Source: CAVTGO01 sp963734275 (GTDB lineage Bacteria > Actinomycetota > UBA4738 > HRBIN12). Taken from it: 64,000 bases of DNA. Shown in pieces: positions 17,501 to 25,937 of this stretch. Within the stretch, counting starts at the first letter, position 1. Each line of letters begins with the position of its first letter. The DNA lies in the NCBI GenBank assembly GCA_963734275.1, contig CAVTGO010000010.1:186001-250000 (forward strand). Direction: 5' to 3'. The notes beneath the pieces were generated by a model. The model did not search any database, had not been told where the DNA came from, and worked only from the letters and a program-made list of their open reading frames with translations. The position numbers and the translations under genes were made by a program.

Positions 17501-17921
17501 CCACGGTGTGCAGGGCCCGGCCGATGCCCGTCTCCGAGAGCAGCTCCTGCACGTCGAGGAGGCGGACGACCTGCCCGCCGATGCGGTACTCGCTGTCGCC
17601 GGATCGGAAGATGGACCGGCTGATCTGGATCTCGGTCATCGGGACGGGGATCAGGCCCGCCGAGTTGTCGATCACGAGCTTGACCTCGGCCATCCCCAGG
17701 GCCGGGCGCTGGGGGCTGCCGGCGAAGATCACGTCGGCCATCTGGCCACCGCGGAGCGCCCTCGGCCCCTGCTCGCCGAGCACCCAGCTGATCGCGTCGA
17801 CGAGGTTGGATTTGCCCGAGCCGTTCGGCCCGACGATGACGGAGACGCCCGGAGCGAACTCGAGGACCGTCTTGTCGGCGAACGACTTGAAGCCTCGAAC
17901 CTGGAGGGAGCGGAGGAACAT
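14514..17921 (-). CDS. smc: Chromosome segregation ATPase SMC
   Basis: A 1135-residue SMC, the core of the bacterial condensin complex with ScpA and ScpB. Head motifs are complete: Walker A GPNGSGKSNLVDAISWVLGE near residue 32, and in the C-terminal head the signature LLSGGERALTAMAFLF and Walker B FYLMDEVEPALDD. Two long coiled coils flank a hinge around residues 490-640 (RIQAGWERALRAGLGPLIDA). Start ATG at 17921. A TAGCAT hexamer eight bases upstream on the minus strand fits a nearly leaderless promoter. Confidence 0.96.
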   Translation of the reverse strand: MFLRSLQVRGFKSFADKTVLEFAPGVSVIVGPNGSGKSNLVDAISWVLGEQGPRALRGGQMADVIFAGSPQRPALGMAEVKLVIDNSAGLIPVPMTEIQISRSIFRSGDSEYRIGGQVVRLLDVQELLSETGIGRALHTVVGQGQLEEVLTARPEERRTYIEEAAGIAKHRKRKERAERKLGGLDQDLLRLQDVLAELKRQLKPLRQQAEMAKRHEDLTSEADRVTVMLAAARLRDLWAERDRRAGGWDEGLARRTAARERLDALDQRVTRAADERARAVWAQQAADARLAETQNAKSAAELELRRAVELESEARQALAAEAGRGARLTGLDDDLARLSARATDVAVELAERERELEVAERDFQAAAEDRRRVEEDRRRISEDAAAHRAEMETLRRSLASSDRERSRLEESLGQVRGRRTELERERDGLGHDVERLDAETSPLSERRSELERERHARADKVAQLEEALRGHERRRDVLEARLADLVETPGSRFLEDHADRSIGLLGRLVRIQAGWERALRAGLGPLIDAVVYADGDRAIEDAPQGEGAILTVAGGGPASFVLPGERTLLSIVDADPSVRGLVSTVLREIYLADTLDEAVRKHAKHPKASFVTPEGILLGDAVIRTTAESDSRAEEIRRELAVVQHDLGAAKADLKPRRERLEAISGELAELAEAIDRADASITRAAERIGRIQTDLASVTKEEELLSQRLSGMDDAAAAWRESLAVAEPVRHELPEMPRSPEPPIQARVAVETLRRDRSALDARLVSVRAEREGLAAQDPDQLRGQVERCTAERAAAEERLATAERDLDTAGVARAAAAEAERAATEDEAGANREWREASTELERLREEYEDEDRARGELDRRIRDAERLLREGHQREPAEAVAELAEDDSSAALERAAELVQRRLVLLGRVNLLAGGEFEALQERYDFLGRELEDVRAARRDLLEVIRRIESEIVITFEAAYRDVAAEFERLIKELFPGGEGRLVATEPGDLLQTGIEIEARPGRKRVKRISLLSGGERALTAMAFLFAIFKARPSPFYLMDEVEPALDDVNLHRFIGLVEGFARDSQVLIVTHQKRTMEVAEMMYGISMSKDGTSRVLAQRLEHPAGHPEHSSADEPFLLEDPVAVPEPGAVG

Positions 17922-17929
17922 CGAAACCG

Positions 17930-17935
17930 ATGCTA
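17930..17935 (-). promoter_or_regulatory. Candidate -10 element for smc-ftsY-ffh unit
   Basis: TAGCAT on the minus strand, ending eight bases before the smc ATG. The same TAGNNT hexamer recurs upstream of several other starts in this window. The spacing would put transcription start at or next to the first codon. No convincing -35 was seen. Confidence 0.4.
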
Positions 17936-17991
17936 GCAGTGGCCTCCCGCACGGCCGGGCATCTCCCGCGGGAAAGTTCCGTGCCTGCGAT

Positions 17992-18264
17992 TCAGCCCCG
18001 CAGGGCGAACCCGGATCCCCCGCGGACGTCCTCGGCGGCGACCTCCACCCCTTCGACGACCGCGAGCTCCGGGCCGAGTCGGCACCACTCGACCAGGGCG
18101 TCGACGTCGCCCTCCGGCCCTTCGAACACGGCCTCCACCCTGCCGTCCGGGCTGTTGCGGACCCAGCCGCTCAGCCCTCGCTCGCGAGCCTTCGCGGCGC
18201 AGGTGGCTCGGAAGAACACGCCCTGGACCCGCCCGCTCACGGTCACGCGGACCCGCTTCGTCAC
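17992..18264 (-). CDS. acyP: Acylphosphatase
   Basis: A 90-residue acylphosphatase that hydrolyses acyl phosphates such as carbamoyl phosphate or 1,3-bisphosphoglycerate. The active-site loop with the catalytic Arg is in SGRVQGVFFRATCAAKA, and the catalytic Asn is in GWVRNSPDGRVEAVFEG. GTG start at 18264. Its position next to smc and mutM matches mycobacteria (Rv2922A). Length is normal and motifs intact. Confidence 0.92.
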   Translation of the reverse strand: MTKRVRVTVSGRVQGVFFRATCAAKARERGLSGWVRNSPDGRVEAVFEGPEGDVDALVEWCRLGPELAVVEGVEVAAEDVRGGSGFALRG

Positions 18265-18292
18265 GCAGGCATCGTGGCGGCCCTGCCACCCT

Positions 18293-19135
18293 TCAGGACT
18301 GGCACTGCGGGCAGAAGTAGGCGTTGCGACCCGAGATCTTCACGGCCTGGATCGGGGTCCGGCACCGCCGGCACGGCAGGCCGGCGCGCCCGTAGACCTT
18401 CAGCTCGTTCTGGAACTCGCCCGGTTTGCCGAACAGGTCCACGTAGGCCTCGTCGTCCAGCGTGGTTCCCCGGAACCGGATCGCCTCCTGCAGGACCTCC
18501 TGCATCGCGCGGTAGAGGCGGCGTACCTCCTGCGACGACAACGTGTCCGACATCCGGTCGTAGCGGAGGCCCGCGCCGAAGAGCACCTCGTCCGAATAGA
18601 TGTTGCCGAGGCCGCTGATGAACTTCTGGTCCATCAGGAGCTGCTTCATCTTCGCGGCGCGCTGGGCGAGGGCCGCGCCGAACGCCTGCCACGTGAAGAC
18701 GTGGTCCAGCGGATCGATGGCGATGTGCTGGAGCTCCTTCACCTTGCCGAGCTCGTCCGCGGTCGTCACGAAGAGCTCGCCGAACGTTCTCGGGTCCACG
18801 AACCGCAGGTCGCCTCCTTGTTGGAAGGTGATGACGACGTGGGTATGCGGCGCGAGCGGCACCCGCTTCGTCCCGCGCAGGAACTGCCCGCTCATGCCGA
18901 AGTGCGCGATCAGCACGTCGCCGTTGTCCAGGTGCGTGAGCAGGTACTTGCCTCGCCGTTCGGTCTTCGTGAACTTCCGGCCGACGAGGCGGTCGGTGAA
19001 CTCCTTGCGCTTGCCGTGGCGGCGGATCACGCGCATCGCGTTCTTGGACGCCTTGACCTCGGCCTGCGCCACCTTGCGACCGGCTGCGTCCTTCTCCAGG
19101 TCCCGCCGCATCACCTCGACCTCGGGAAGCTCCAC
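18293..19135 (-). CDS. mutM: Fpg/MutM-family DNA glycosylase lacking the N-terminal proline
   Basis: A 280-residue member of the formamidopyrimidine-DNA glycosylase family, which removes 8-oxoguanine. The H2TH region (FISGLGNIYSDEVLFGAGL), the Lys loop (RRGKYLLTH) and the C-terminal zinc finger (CRRC...CPQC) are complete. The usual start is MPELPEVE, with Pro2 becoming the catalytic N-terminal nucleophile; here the protein begins M-E-L-P-E-V-E. The GTG start at 19135 is backed by a GGGGGAG site seven bases upstream, and the codons before it encode Pro-Asp, with no ATG, GTG or TTG that would place Pro at position 2. Activity may use another residue or be altered. It overlaps the rnc stop and sits in the rnc-mutM-smc order of Actinobacteria. 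Confidence 0.9.
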   Translation of the reverse strand: MELPEVEVMRRDLEKDAAGRKVAQAEVKASKNAMRVIRRHGKRKEFTDRLVGRKFTKTERRGKYLLTHLDNGDVLIAHFGMSGQFLRGTKRVPLAPHTHVVITFQQGGDLRFVDPRTFGELFVTTADELGKVKELQHIAIDPLDHVFTWQAFGAALAQRAAKMKQLLMDQKFISGLGNIYSDEVLFGAGLRYDRMSDTLSSQEVRRLYRAMQEVLQEAIRFRGTTLDDEAYVDLFGKPGEFQNELKVYGRAGLPCRRCRTPIQAVKISGRNAYFCPQCQS

Positions 19136-19136
19136 G

Positions 19137-19868
19137 TCAGGCTCCCCCAGCGGCCACGTGCTCGGGACGTTCCGACAGCCGCACGTACGCCTGGTGGGCC
19201 GCCTGCTGCTCGGCCTCCTTCTTCGATCGGCCGGTGCCCGTCCCCCACGCCTTGCCGGCGAGGTGCACCGTCGCCGTGAACTCCTTCTGGTGATCGGGCC
19301 CGGTCTCGGTGATGCGGTACTCGGGCAGAGCGTGCTGGTCAGAGGACGCCAGCTCCTGCAGGATCGTCTTGTAGTCGCGCGGGCCCTCCCCCCGGACGTA
19401 GGCCACCATCCGCGGCCGGAGGAGTCGCTCGATCAGCGTGCGCGCCGCATCGAGACCGCGGTCGAGGTAGACGGCGCCGAGGAGCGCCTCCAGAGCGTCG
19501 GCGAGGATGCTGTCCTTGTCGGTGCCGCCCGAGAGCTCCTCGCCGCGGCCGAGCCGCACGAACCGGCCGAAGTCGAGGTCGCGCGCGACGTCCGCCAGCG
19601 CGCTCTCGTTCACGATGGCCGCGCGGAGCTTCGCCAGCGCGCCCTCGGGCAGGTCGGGGTACTCGCGGTACGCCATGTCGGTCACGACGATCCCGAGGAC
19701 GGCGTCGCCGAGGAACTCCAGCCGCTCGTTGTTGCCCGGCAGGTCGTGCTCGAACGCGTGCGAGCGGTGGGTGAGCGCGAGGTCCCGCAGCCCGACGTCG
19801 CGGAACCGGATCCCGAGGATCCTCTCCAGTGACGGCGGGGCCCCCGCCCCGGAAGGGTTGCGCGGCAC
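19137..19868 (-). CDS. rnc: Ribonuclease III
   Basis: A 243-residue double-strand-specific RNase that matures rRNA. The signature NERLEFLGDAVLG and the second catalytic patch ILADALEALLGAVYLD are intact. The C-terminal double-stranded-RNA-binding domain spans about residues 165-233 (DYKTILQELAS..., then TGRSKKEAEQQAAHQAY). GTG start at 19868, four bases after rpmF. The stop region carries the ribosome site for mutM. Confidence 0.95.
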   Translation of the reverse strand: MPRNPSGAGAPPSLERILGIRFRDVGLRDLALTHRSHAFEHDLPGNNERLEFLGDAVLGIVVTDMAYREYPDLPEGALAKLRAAIVNESALADVARDLDFGRFVRLGRGEELSGGTDKDSILADALEALLGAVYLDRGLDAARTLIERLLRPRMVAYVRGEGPRDYKTILQELASSDQHALPEYRITETGPDHQKEFTATVHLAGKAWGTGTGRSKKEAEQQAAHQAYVRLSERPEHVAAGGA

Positions 19869-19872
19869 CCGG

Positions 19873-20049
19873 CTACTCGACCTCGATGGCCTGACGGCCG
19901 GCGTAGTACCCGCAGTTAGCGCACACGCGATGCGGGAGCTTCGGCTGGTGGCACTGTGGGCACTCGGAGTACGTGGGCGGTTGCGCCTTCCAGTTCGCCT
20001 TGCGCTTCGCGCTTCGCGTGTGACTCTGCCTTCTCTTCGGAACCGGCAT
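19873..20049 (-). CDS. rpmF: 50S ribosomal protein L32 (zinc-binding form)
   Basis: A 58-residue L32. It starts MPVPKRRQSHTRSAKRKANW and keeps the zinc ribbon as CPQC and CANC, so it is the C+ form. The ATG at 20049 is preceded by AAAGGA. Located between yceD and rnc as in most bacteria. rpmB at 35.6 kb is also a C+ protein. Confidence 0.96.
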   Translation of the reverse strand: MPVPKRRQSHTRSAKRKANWKAQPPTYSECPQCHQPKLPHRVCANCGYYAGRQAIEVE

Positions 20050-20096
20050 CTCGCTCGTCCTTTCGCCCTGTCTCGTCGTCGGGTCTGATGTGGGTG

Positions 20097-20597
20097 CTAG
20101 TCGGCGAACCCCTCGAGCCCGGACAGCGGGGCCCAGCGGGGATCGATCCGCTCGGCGCAACTGCACTCGCCGAGGTTGCGGTCGCCGCCGCACCGCTCGC
20201 AGAGCCCGAGACAGCCGGGTGTGCACAGCGGCGAGAACGGCATCTCCAGCACGACGGCGTCGCGCACCATCGGCTCCGGGTCGAGCGTCAGGTCGTCTGC
20301 CAGCACATAGTCGTCCTCCGGACCGGGCTCGCGGACGTACAGCTCGCGCAGCGTCACGTCGAAGGCACGATCGAACTCCTTCAGGCATCGTGCGCATCGC
20401 AGCGTGACGGGCGCGGCGACCGTCCCGGTGACGTAGATCCCCTCAATCACGCTCTCGAGCAGCAGGTCGCCGCCGAGCGTGGCGTCGTCGGGAACGGCGG
20501 CGAGCTCGGTGCGCAATCCGGGAACGGGCTCGTCGATCGTGACCCGTAGCGAGGACCCCGGCCTGCCGAGCAGTTCGCGGACGTCGATGGCGCGCAT
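20097..20597 (-). CDS. yceD: YceD/DUF177 family 23S rRNA accumulation protein
   Basis: A 166-residue DUF177 protein. The family cysteine pair is in LRCARCLKEF and a second cluster in CTPGCLGLCERCGG. Family members affect 23S rRNA accumulation and are nearly always upstream of rpmF, as here. The ATG at 20597 shares one base with the stop codon of the preceding coiled-coil gene (TGATG). Confidence 0.9.
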   Translation of the reverse strand: MRAIDVRELLGRPGSSLRVTIDEPVPGLRTELAAVPDDATLGGDLLLESVIEGIYVTGTVAAPVTLRCARCLKEFDRAFDVTLRELYVREPGPEDDYVLADDLTLDPEPMVRDAVVLEMPFSPLCTPGCLGLCERCGGDRNLGECSCAERIDPRWAPLSGLEGFAD

Positions 20598-21145
20598 CAA
20601 GCCCCCTCGTCCTCCTCGGGGACGTGGACGTCCGGACCGATGTCGACGTTGGTGTTCGGCGCGACGCCGCGGAGCTTCTCGCGGCCCGCCTGGACCTGGT
20701 CGATCGTGTGCGAAAGCGACTCGTTGGACCCGATCATGTCCTCGAGGATCCGCTGCAACGCGCTCTCGAGCTGTGCGAGCTTCGCGTCCACGTAATCCTC
20801 GGCCTCCAGGCGGAGCTTGCGCGCATCGGCCTCGGCATCCTGCACGATCCGCTCGGATTCCTCCTGCGCCCGCTGGACCACGGCTTCGTGCGAGGCCAGA
20901 CGCAGCTGCTCGTCCCGAGCCTGCTCGACCATGGCCTCGGCGTCGCGACGCGCCTTCGTGAGGAGCTCCTCGCGGTCCTTGACGACCCAGCGCGCCTGCT
21001 TCACCTCCTCGGGCAGGGCATCCTTCATCTCCTCGATCAGCTCGAGGACCTCGTCGCGGTTGAGGAGCGCCGAGGAGGACAGCGGCATGGACTTCGCATC
21101 GCGCACGAGATCTTCCAACTGCTGGATCCGAGAGGCAAGGTCCAC
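20597..21145 (-). CDS. SepIVA-like DivIVA-domain coiled-coil protein
   Basis: A 182-residue, mostly helical acidic protein. Residues 1-30 (VDLASRIQQLEDLVRDAKSM) and the central coiled coil (LLTKARRDAEAMVEQARDEQ) resemble the mycobacterial SepIVA/Rv2927c type, a DivIVA relative involved in division and polar growth, whose gene also lies next to yceD. The start is GTG at 21145, overlapping the coaD stop by one base. Assignment is from position and coiled-coil pattern rather than a catalytic motif. A generic ATP-synthase-B-like coiled coil is the alternative. Confidence 0.75.
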   Translation of the reverse strand: MDLASRIQQLEDLVRDAKSMPLSSSALLNRDEVLELIEEMKDALPEEVKQARWVVKDREELLTKARRDAEAMVEQARDEQLRLASHEAVVQRAQEESERIVQDAEADARKLRLEAEDYVDAKLAQLESALQRILEDMIGSNESLSHTIDQVQAGREKLRGVAPNTNVDIGPDVHVPEEDEGA

Positions 21146-21627
21146 TACTCGGCGACCACCTTCGAAGCCAACGCCTCTGCAGAGGCCGCGGGAACCAGCC
21201 CCGACACGTCGCCTCCGAACCGCGCGACCTCGCGCACGAGCGAGCTGGACAGGAAGGACCACTCGGGACTCGTCGTCATGAACAGCGTCTCGACGCCGGC
21301 GAGCCGGTGGTTCATCTGCGCCATCTGAATCTCGTACTCGAAGTCGGTGACGGCACGCAGGCCCTTCAGGACCACGCCCGCGCCGCGGCGGGTTACGTAT
21401 TCCACGAGCAATCCGGCGAAGGCCTCGACCTCCACGTTCGTCAGGTGGTGCGTGGCCTCCTTCAGCAGTCCCACGCGCTCTTCGGCGGTGAACAGTGGCT
21501 GCTTCGCGGGGTTGTCGAGCACGCCGACGACCAGGGCGTCGAAGCGCTGAGCAGCACGTTCGATGATGTCCAGATGACCGTTCGTCACGGGGTCGAACGT
21601 CCCCGGACACAAGGCGGTCAGGCCCAT
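21145..21627 (-). CDS. coaD: Phosphopantetheine adenylyltransferase
   Basis: A 160-residue nucleotidyltransferase that makes dephospho-CoA. The T/HxGH motif is in CPGTFDPVTNGHLDIIERAA, and the C-terminal ISSS-like motif is in WSFLSSSLVREVARFGGD. ATG at 21627 directly abuts the rsmD stop codon. Length and motifs are normal. Confidence 0.95.
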   Translation of the reverse strand: MGLTALCPGTFDPVTNGHLDIIERAAQRFDALVVGVLDNPAKQPLFTAEERVGLLKEATHHLTNVEVEAFAGLLVEYVTRRGAGVVLKGLRAVTDFEYEIQMAQMNHRLAGVETLFMTTSPEWSFLSSSLVREVARFGGDVSGLVPAASAEALASKVVAE

Positions 21628-22179
21628 CTACGCCTCCCGGAAGACCCAGACGAGGGTGTCGCCGTACACCAGGCGCCTCGCGGGGAGCCAGTGTACCGGA
21701 ACCACAAGCGTGGGATTCCTCGTTGGGCGCGTCAGAACGACCGCCCACCCCGCCTCCGGGAGCCACCCGGCGCCGAGGCGGGCCAGCACGCGCTCCACCT
21801 GCTCGACCGGGGTGTCGTAGGGGGGATCGGCCACCACGAGGTCGAACGGCCCGCTCTTGTCATCTCCCATGACGAAAGCACCCACCTCGGCAAGGCGGAC
21901 CTCGGCCGCCTCGGCCAGGCGGGAGCGCGCCAGGTTGTCGCGGATCGCGGCCACGGCCGGACGGCTCCGATCGACCAGGACGGCGCGCTCCGCCCCCCGC
22001 GAGAGCGCCTCGATCGCCAGGGCGCCGGTGCCGGCGTACAGGTCCAGGACGCTCGCGCCGTGGACCCCCGCCGCCAGGCTCGAGAACAGCCCCTCGCGCG
22101 CCATGTCGGACACGGGACGCACGCCTCGGGGGACGGGCCCGAGCCGTACGCCCTTGGCCGATCCCGCGATCACGCGCAT
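21628..22179 (-). CDS. rsmD: 16S rRNA (guanine966-N2)-methyltransferase RsmD
   Basis: A 183-residue SAM-dependent methyltransferase. Motif I is VLDLYAGTGALAIEALSRGA and the catalytic N-methyltransferase motif IV is VVADPPYD. The start RVIAGSAKGVRL matches the family (RIIAG..KGR). In most Actinobacteria recG is the close upstream neighbour; here about 10 kb of two-component genes separate them. Confidence 0.94.
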   Translation of the reverse strand: MRVIAGSAKGVRLGPVPRGVRPVSDMAREGLFSSLAAGVHGASVLDLYAGTGALAIEALSRGAERAVLVDRSRPAVAAIRDNLARSRLAEAAEVRLAEVGAFVMGDDKSGPFDLVVADPPYDTPVEQVERVLARLGAGWLPEAGWAVVLTRPTRNPTLVVPVHWLPARRLVYGDTLVWVFREA

Positions 22180-22219
22180 CGGCCCACTGTAGACAGGGGG
22201 CCAGATCGCGACCCTCGGA

Positions 22220-22861
22220 TCAGATCAAGCCCGAGTCGCTGGCGTGGCGGACCAGCTCGGCCCGGGTCCGCATGCCGAGCTTGCGCATCACGCTCGCGCG
22301 GTGGTTCTCGACCGTGCGGACCGACACGTAGAGCATCTTGGCGATCTCGGCGTTCGTGTGGCCGAGCGCGATCAGACGCAGGATCTCGCGTTCGCGAGGT
22401 GTGAGGTCGCCGACCGCGCGTGCGTGGACCTTCCCGGGCGCGTCGCGCCACCTCGCGAGGGCCGCCCCGAGGGCCGGCTGCACGTAGTCCGCGCCGCCCG
22501 CCACCTTGCGGATCGCGTCGACCAGCTCCGTCGAGGCCGTCTCCTTCAGCAGGTAGCCCTTCGCCCCGGCCGCGAGGCACATCTGGACGTCGGTCGGGTT
22601 GTCGACCATGGAGAGCACCAGGACGCTGGCCTCCGGATAACGCTCGACGAGCCTGCGGACCACCTCGGAGCCCCGCTCGTCGGGCAACACCAGGTCGGCC
22701 ACGATCACATCGGGCGCGACGTCGAGCGAGATCGCCTCACCGACCGAGGACGCCTCGGCCGCCACCTCGATGTCGTCGGTCCGCTCCAGGAGGGCCCGGA
22801 GACCCTCGCGCACGACGACATGGTCGTCCATCAGCAGGATCCGCAGCCGCTCCTCGCTCAT
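22220..22861 (-). CDS. NarL/LuxR-family response regulator (RR1)
   Basis: A 213-residue regulator: receiver domain (residues 6-120; phospho-acceptor in VIVADLVLPDERG, Lys in YLLKETAS) plus a LuxR-type helix-turn-helix (LTPREREILRLIALGHTNAE and VSVRTVENHRASVMRKL). The ATG at 22861 overlaps the stop of the upstream hybrid kinase by four bases, so kinase and regulator are a cognate pair. It resembles the regulator at 30.0-30.7 kb closely (shared stretch LVLSMVDNPTDV), which indicates duplication. Target genes are unknown. Confidence 0.92.
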   Translation of the reverse strand: MSEERLRILLMDDHVVVREGLRALLERTDDIEVAAEASSVGEAISLDVAPDVIVADLVLPDERGSEVVRRLVERYPEASVLVLSMVDNPTDVQMCLAAGAKGYLLKETASTELVDAIRKVAGGADYVQPALGAALARWRDAPGKVHARAVGDLTPREREILRLIALGHTNAEIAKMLYVSVRTVENHRASVMRKLGMRTRAELVRHASDSGLI

Positions 22862-25495
22862 GCGAACGGAACCTCCAGCCGCACGACCGTGCCCTTCCCC
22901 TCGCTGGATTCGACCACGAGCGCGCCCCCGACCAGCTCGGCTCGCTCCCGCATCCCGATCAAGCCCAGCCCGCCGTCGTACGTTGCAACGATACCTTGGT
23001 CGAAGCCCCGGCCGTCGTCCTCGACCATCGATATCAGGCTCCCGTTGCGGCGGCCGACCACGACAGAGATCGATGCCGCGCGGGCGTGCTTGACCGCGTT
23101 GTTCAGCGCTTCCTGCAGGATCCGGAAGACCACGGTCTCCACCTCGGGCGGCAGCCGCAGATCCCCGATCTCGGCATGCAGGTCGACGGCGACCGCGCCA
23201 TGACCCTGCGCGTTCTCCACCAGATGCGCGAGGGCCGCGACCAGGCCGAGGCGCTCGAGCTCGGGCGGGCGCAGGCTCCAGACCAGTTGGCGCGTATCGA
23301 CGATCGCCCCGGACACGATGTCCCGGATCCGGTCGACCCGTGGGCGTAGGCCCTCGTCCACCCGCTCCTCGAGGTCGGAGACGAACAGCGATACCGAGGT
23401 GAGCACCTGCCCGATGCTGTCGTGCAGCTCGAGGGCGACGCGCTGCCGCTCTTCCTCCTGCGCGCCCACGAGCTTGCGGAGGATCCGCTGCCGCTCCTCC
23501 GCCAGACGGGCCATCTCGGAGGCGCGACGAGCGAGCTCCCGCTGGGTGCGTCGGCCCTCCGTGATGTCCAGGAGGAGACCCTGGCGCACGAACGGTGTGC
23601 CGTTGGAGACGGGCACGAGTGTCGACCGGTCCTGCACCCACACCTCCCGGCCGTCGGCCGCCACGAACCGGTACTCGATATCGAGAGGCGGAGAGGTGTC
23701 CGACACCTCGAGCTGGGCCGCGAGCGTTCGGTCCCGGTCGTCCGGGTGGAGGATCTCGCTCCACAGCTGCGGGTTGCTCATCCACAGGGAGACCGGGTAC
23801 CCGAGCATCCTCTCGATCTGCGGGCTGATGTAGGTGAGCGTGGCCGGCACGCGCTCGAGGTCCTGGAGCATGTAGACGGCGGCCGGACCCGATTCGACGA
23901 GCATCCGGTACCGAGCCTCGGTAGCGGCTCGTTCCTGCTCGGCCAGGCGACGTTCGGTGATGTCGCGGATGAATCCCGTGAACATCGACACCCCAGCGTC
24001 CTCGACGCGCACCACGGTGAGCTCGATGGGGAACTCGCTCCCGTCCGCGCGCAGACCCGACAGCTCGAGCCGCTTGCCCAAGATCGAGGCTTCACCGGTC
24101 TCCAGGTACCGCGCGAGGCCCTTCAGATGCCCCGGACGGTGCGACGGCGGGATGATCGTGTCGGAGAGGAGCTGTCCGATGGTGGACTCCCGCGGGCGCC
24201 CGAACATCCTTTCGGCGGCCCGGTTGAACTCGACGATGTGTCCGTGTTCGTCCATCGAGACGATCCCCTCGAGGGCGGACTCGAAGATCGCCGTTCTCCT
24301 GCGTTCGGTCTCGCGGAGCGCGTCCTCGGCCTCCACGCGACGGGTGACGTCCCTCGCCACCCACAGTACCCGGTCGTCGTCCATCGGCGTGGCGGCAGCG
24401 AGGAACGACACGTCGCGATCCCCCATGGGGAGCGTGTACTGGTGTTCGGACCGGGCGCCGGTGTCGAGCGCTTCGCGGGTCGCCGACAGGAGCAGGTCCG
24501 CCACGTCGCCCGGGAGGATCTCGTGCAGGGTGCGGCCCAGGAGTTCCTGCGGGGGCCGGAACAGCTCGGCGCTGGTGGGGGCGATGTCCACGTGGCGGCC
24601 GTCCCGGTCCAGCACCAACACGACATCCGACATGGAGGCGAAGAGGGCGCGGAGGTGCGTATCCGACTCGCGAAGCGCGACCTCGGCCTCCTCCTGTTCG
24701 GTGACGTCGATCATGATCCCCTGCCACTGCAGGTTCCCGGACTCCCGCTCCTCTGCGAGGACGGCGCTGTCGTGGATCCACCGCGTGTCCCCGTCGCGCG
24801 TGCAGATCCGGTAGTCGGCCCTGAACCGTTCCCGCCCCTCCTCGACACGGAGGGCCTTCTCGTCGAGCGCATCGCGGTCGTCGGGGTGCACGATCTCGGC
24901 CCACAGCTGCGGCTTGGCCATCCACTCATCCACCGAATAACCGGTCAGAGCCTCGATCTGCGGCGAGATGTACCGGGTGGCGGGCCACTCGGGGTCACCT
25001 CGGCGACCCTCCCTCACGTAGACGACCACCGGGATCTGCTCCAAGACGTTGCCGAACCGCTCTTGGATCCGACGGAAGGCTCCGCTCTGCTCCGCGTGGT
25101 CCAGGGCGAGACGAGCCGACGTCGGGAGCCTCGCGTAGTGCTTCGCCGACTTGAGGACGTAGTCGTCCAAGCCGATCTTCATCGCCTCCACGGCGATGTC
25201 CTCGCTCCCGGTCCCGGTGTGCATGATCACGGGCATCTCCGGGAAGTGGGATTTGACCTCGCGCAGGACGTTCAGTCCCGTGCCCCATCTGCAGGTGGTA
25301 GTCGGTGATGACCAGATCGAACCCGCCTCGCTCCAGGGCGTCCTGGAACGATGCCTCGTCGACGATCTCGACCGCGCGGATCTGCGGGAACTCCCGCGAC
25401 AGCTCGCGCATCGCGAGCACCCGGTCGTCGGGGTTGTCATCCACGAACAACACCCGCAGCTCCCGGTCGCGGCCCATCCGCATGCGCTCAGGCAT
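22858..25495 (-). CDS. Soluble hybrid sensor kinase, REC-PAS4-HisKA_3-HATPase, one apparent frameshift
   Basis: A histidine kinase of about 878 residues once one indel is corrected. Order: receiver domain (start GRDRELRVLFVDDNPDDR, phospho-acceptor in LVITDYHL, Lys in YVLKS), four PAS domains joined by short helices, a HisKA_3 dimerisation helix with phospho-acceptor His in VALELHDSIGQVLTSVSLF, and a HATPase_c domain (DDGRGFDQG). No transmembrane segment is seen, so the signal is sensed inside the cell. The receiver reads in one frame and the rest in another; an extra base near 25288 explains it, since without it the sequence reads through DYHLQ into GTGLNVLREVK. ATG at 25495 overlaps the upstream regulator gene by eight bases. 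An N-terminal receiver implies input from another kinase. Confidence 0.85.
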
Positions 25496-25937
25496 CGAGC
25501 CTCGGAGGGTCACCCAGCATGAGCCAGGACAGGTCGAGCGTCCGCACGATCTCCACGAGCGACTCGATCTCAACCGGTTTCACGAGGTACGAATTCGCGC
25601 CGAGCTCGTGCGCTCGGTCGATGTCGATCGTCTCGTTCGATGACGTGAGCACCACCGTCCGCAGCCGCTTGAGTCCGTTCGTCTGCGCCCGGAGCCATTC
25701 GAGGACCTCGAACCCCGAGCGCCTCGGGATCTTGAGGTCGAGCAGCATGAGGATCGGCAGCGGGAACCGATCGCGGTCCGCGTACTCGCCCTCGCCCGAC
25801 AAGTACGCGACCGCCTGGTCACCATCGGTCACGGTCTGGAGCGGGTTCATCAGGTGCGCGTTGCGGAACGCGCGCTGCACGAAGAACGCGTCGTCGGGGT
25901 CGTCCTCGATGAGCAGAACCGTCCGGGTCTCCGTCAC
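25488..25937 (-). CDS. Rcp1-type single-domain response regulator
   Basis: A 149-residue receiver of the type found with phytochrome-like kinases (Rcp1 family), with the acidic pair in VLLIEDDPDDAFFVQRAF, phospho-acceptor in LMLLDLKIPRRSG, TS in VVLTSSNE and Lys in YLVKPVEI. No output domain. GTG at 25937 overlaps the stop of the PAS-GAF kinase by four bases, which makes that kinase the likely partner. The tail overlaps the start of the REC-PAS4 kinase, so phosphate could pass from one kinase to the next through this protein; that is inference. Confidence 0.9.
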   Translation of the reverse strand: MTETRTVLLIEDDPDDAFFVQRAFRNAHLMNPLQTVTDGDQAVAYLSGEGEYADRDRFPLPILMLLDLKIPRRSGFEVLEWLRAQTNGLKRLRTVVLTSSNETIDIDRAHELGANSYLVKPVEIESLVEIVRTLDLSWLMLGDPPRLDA

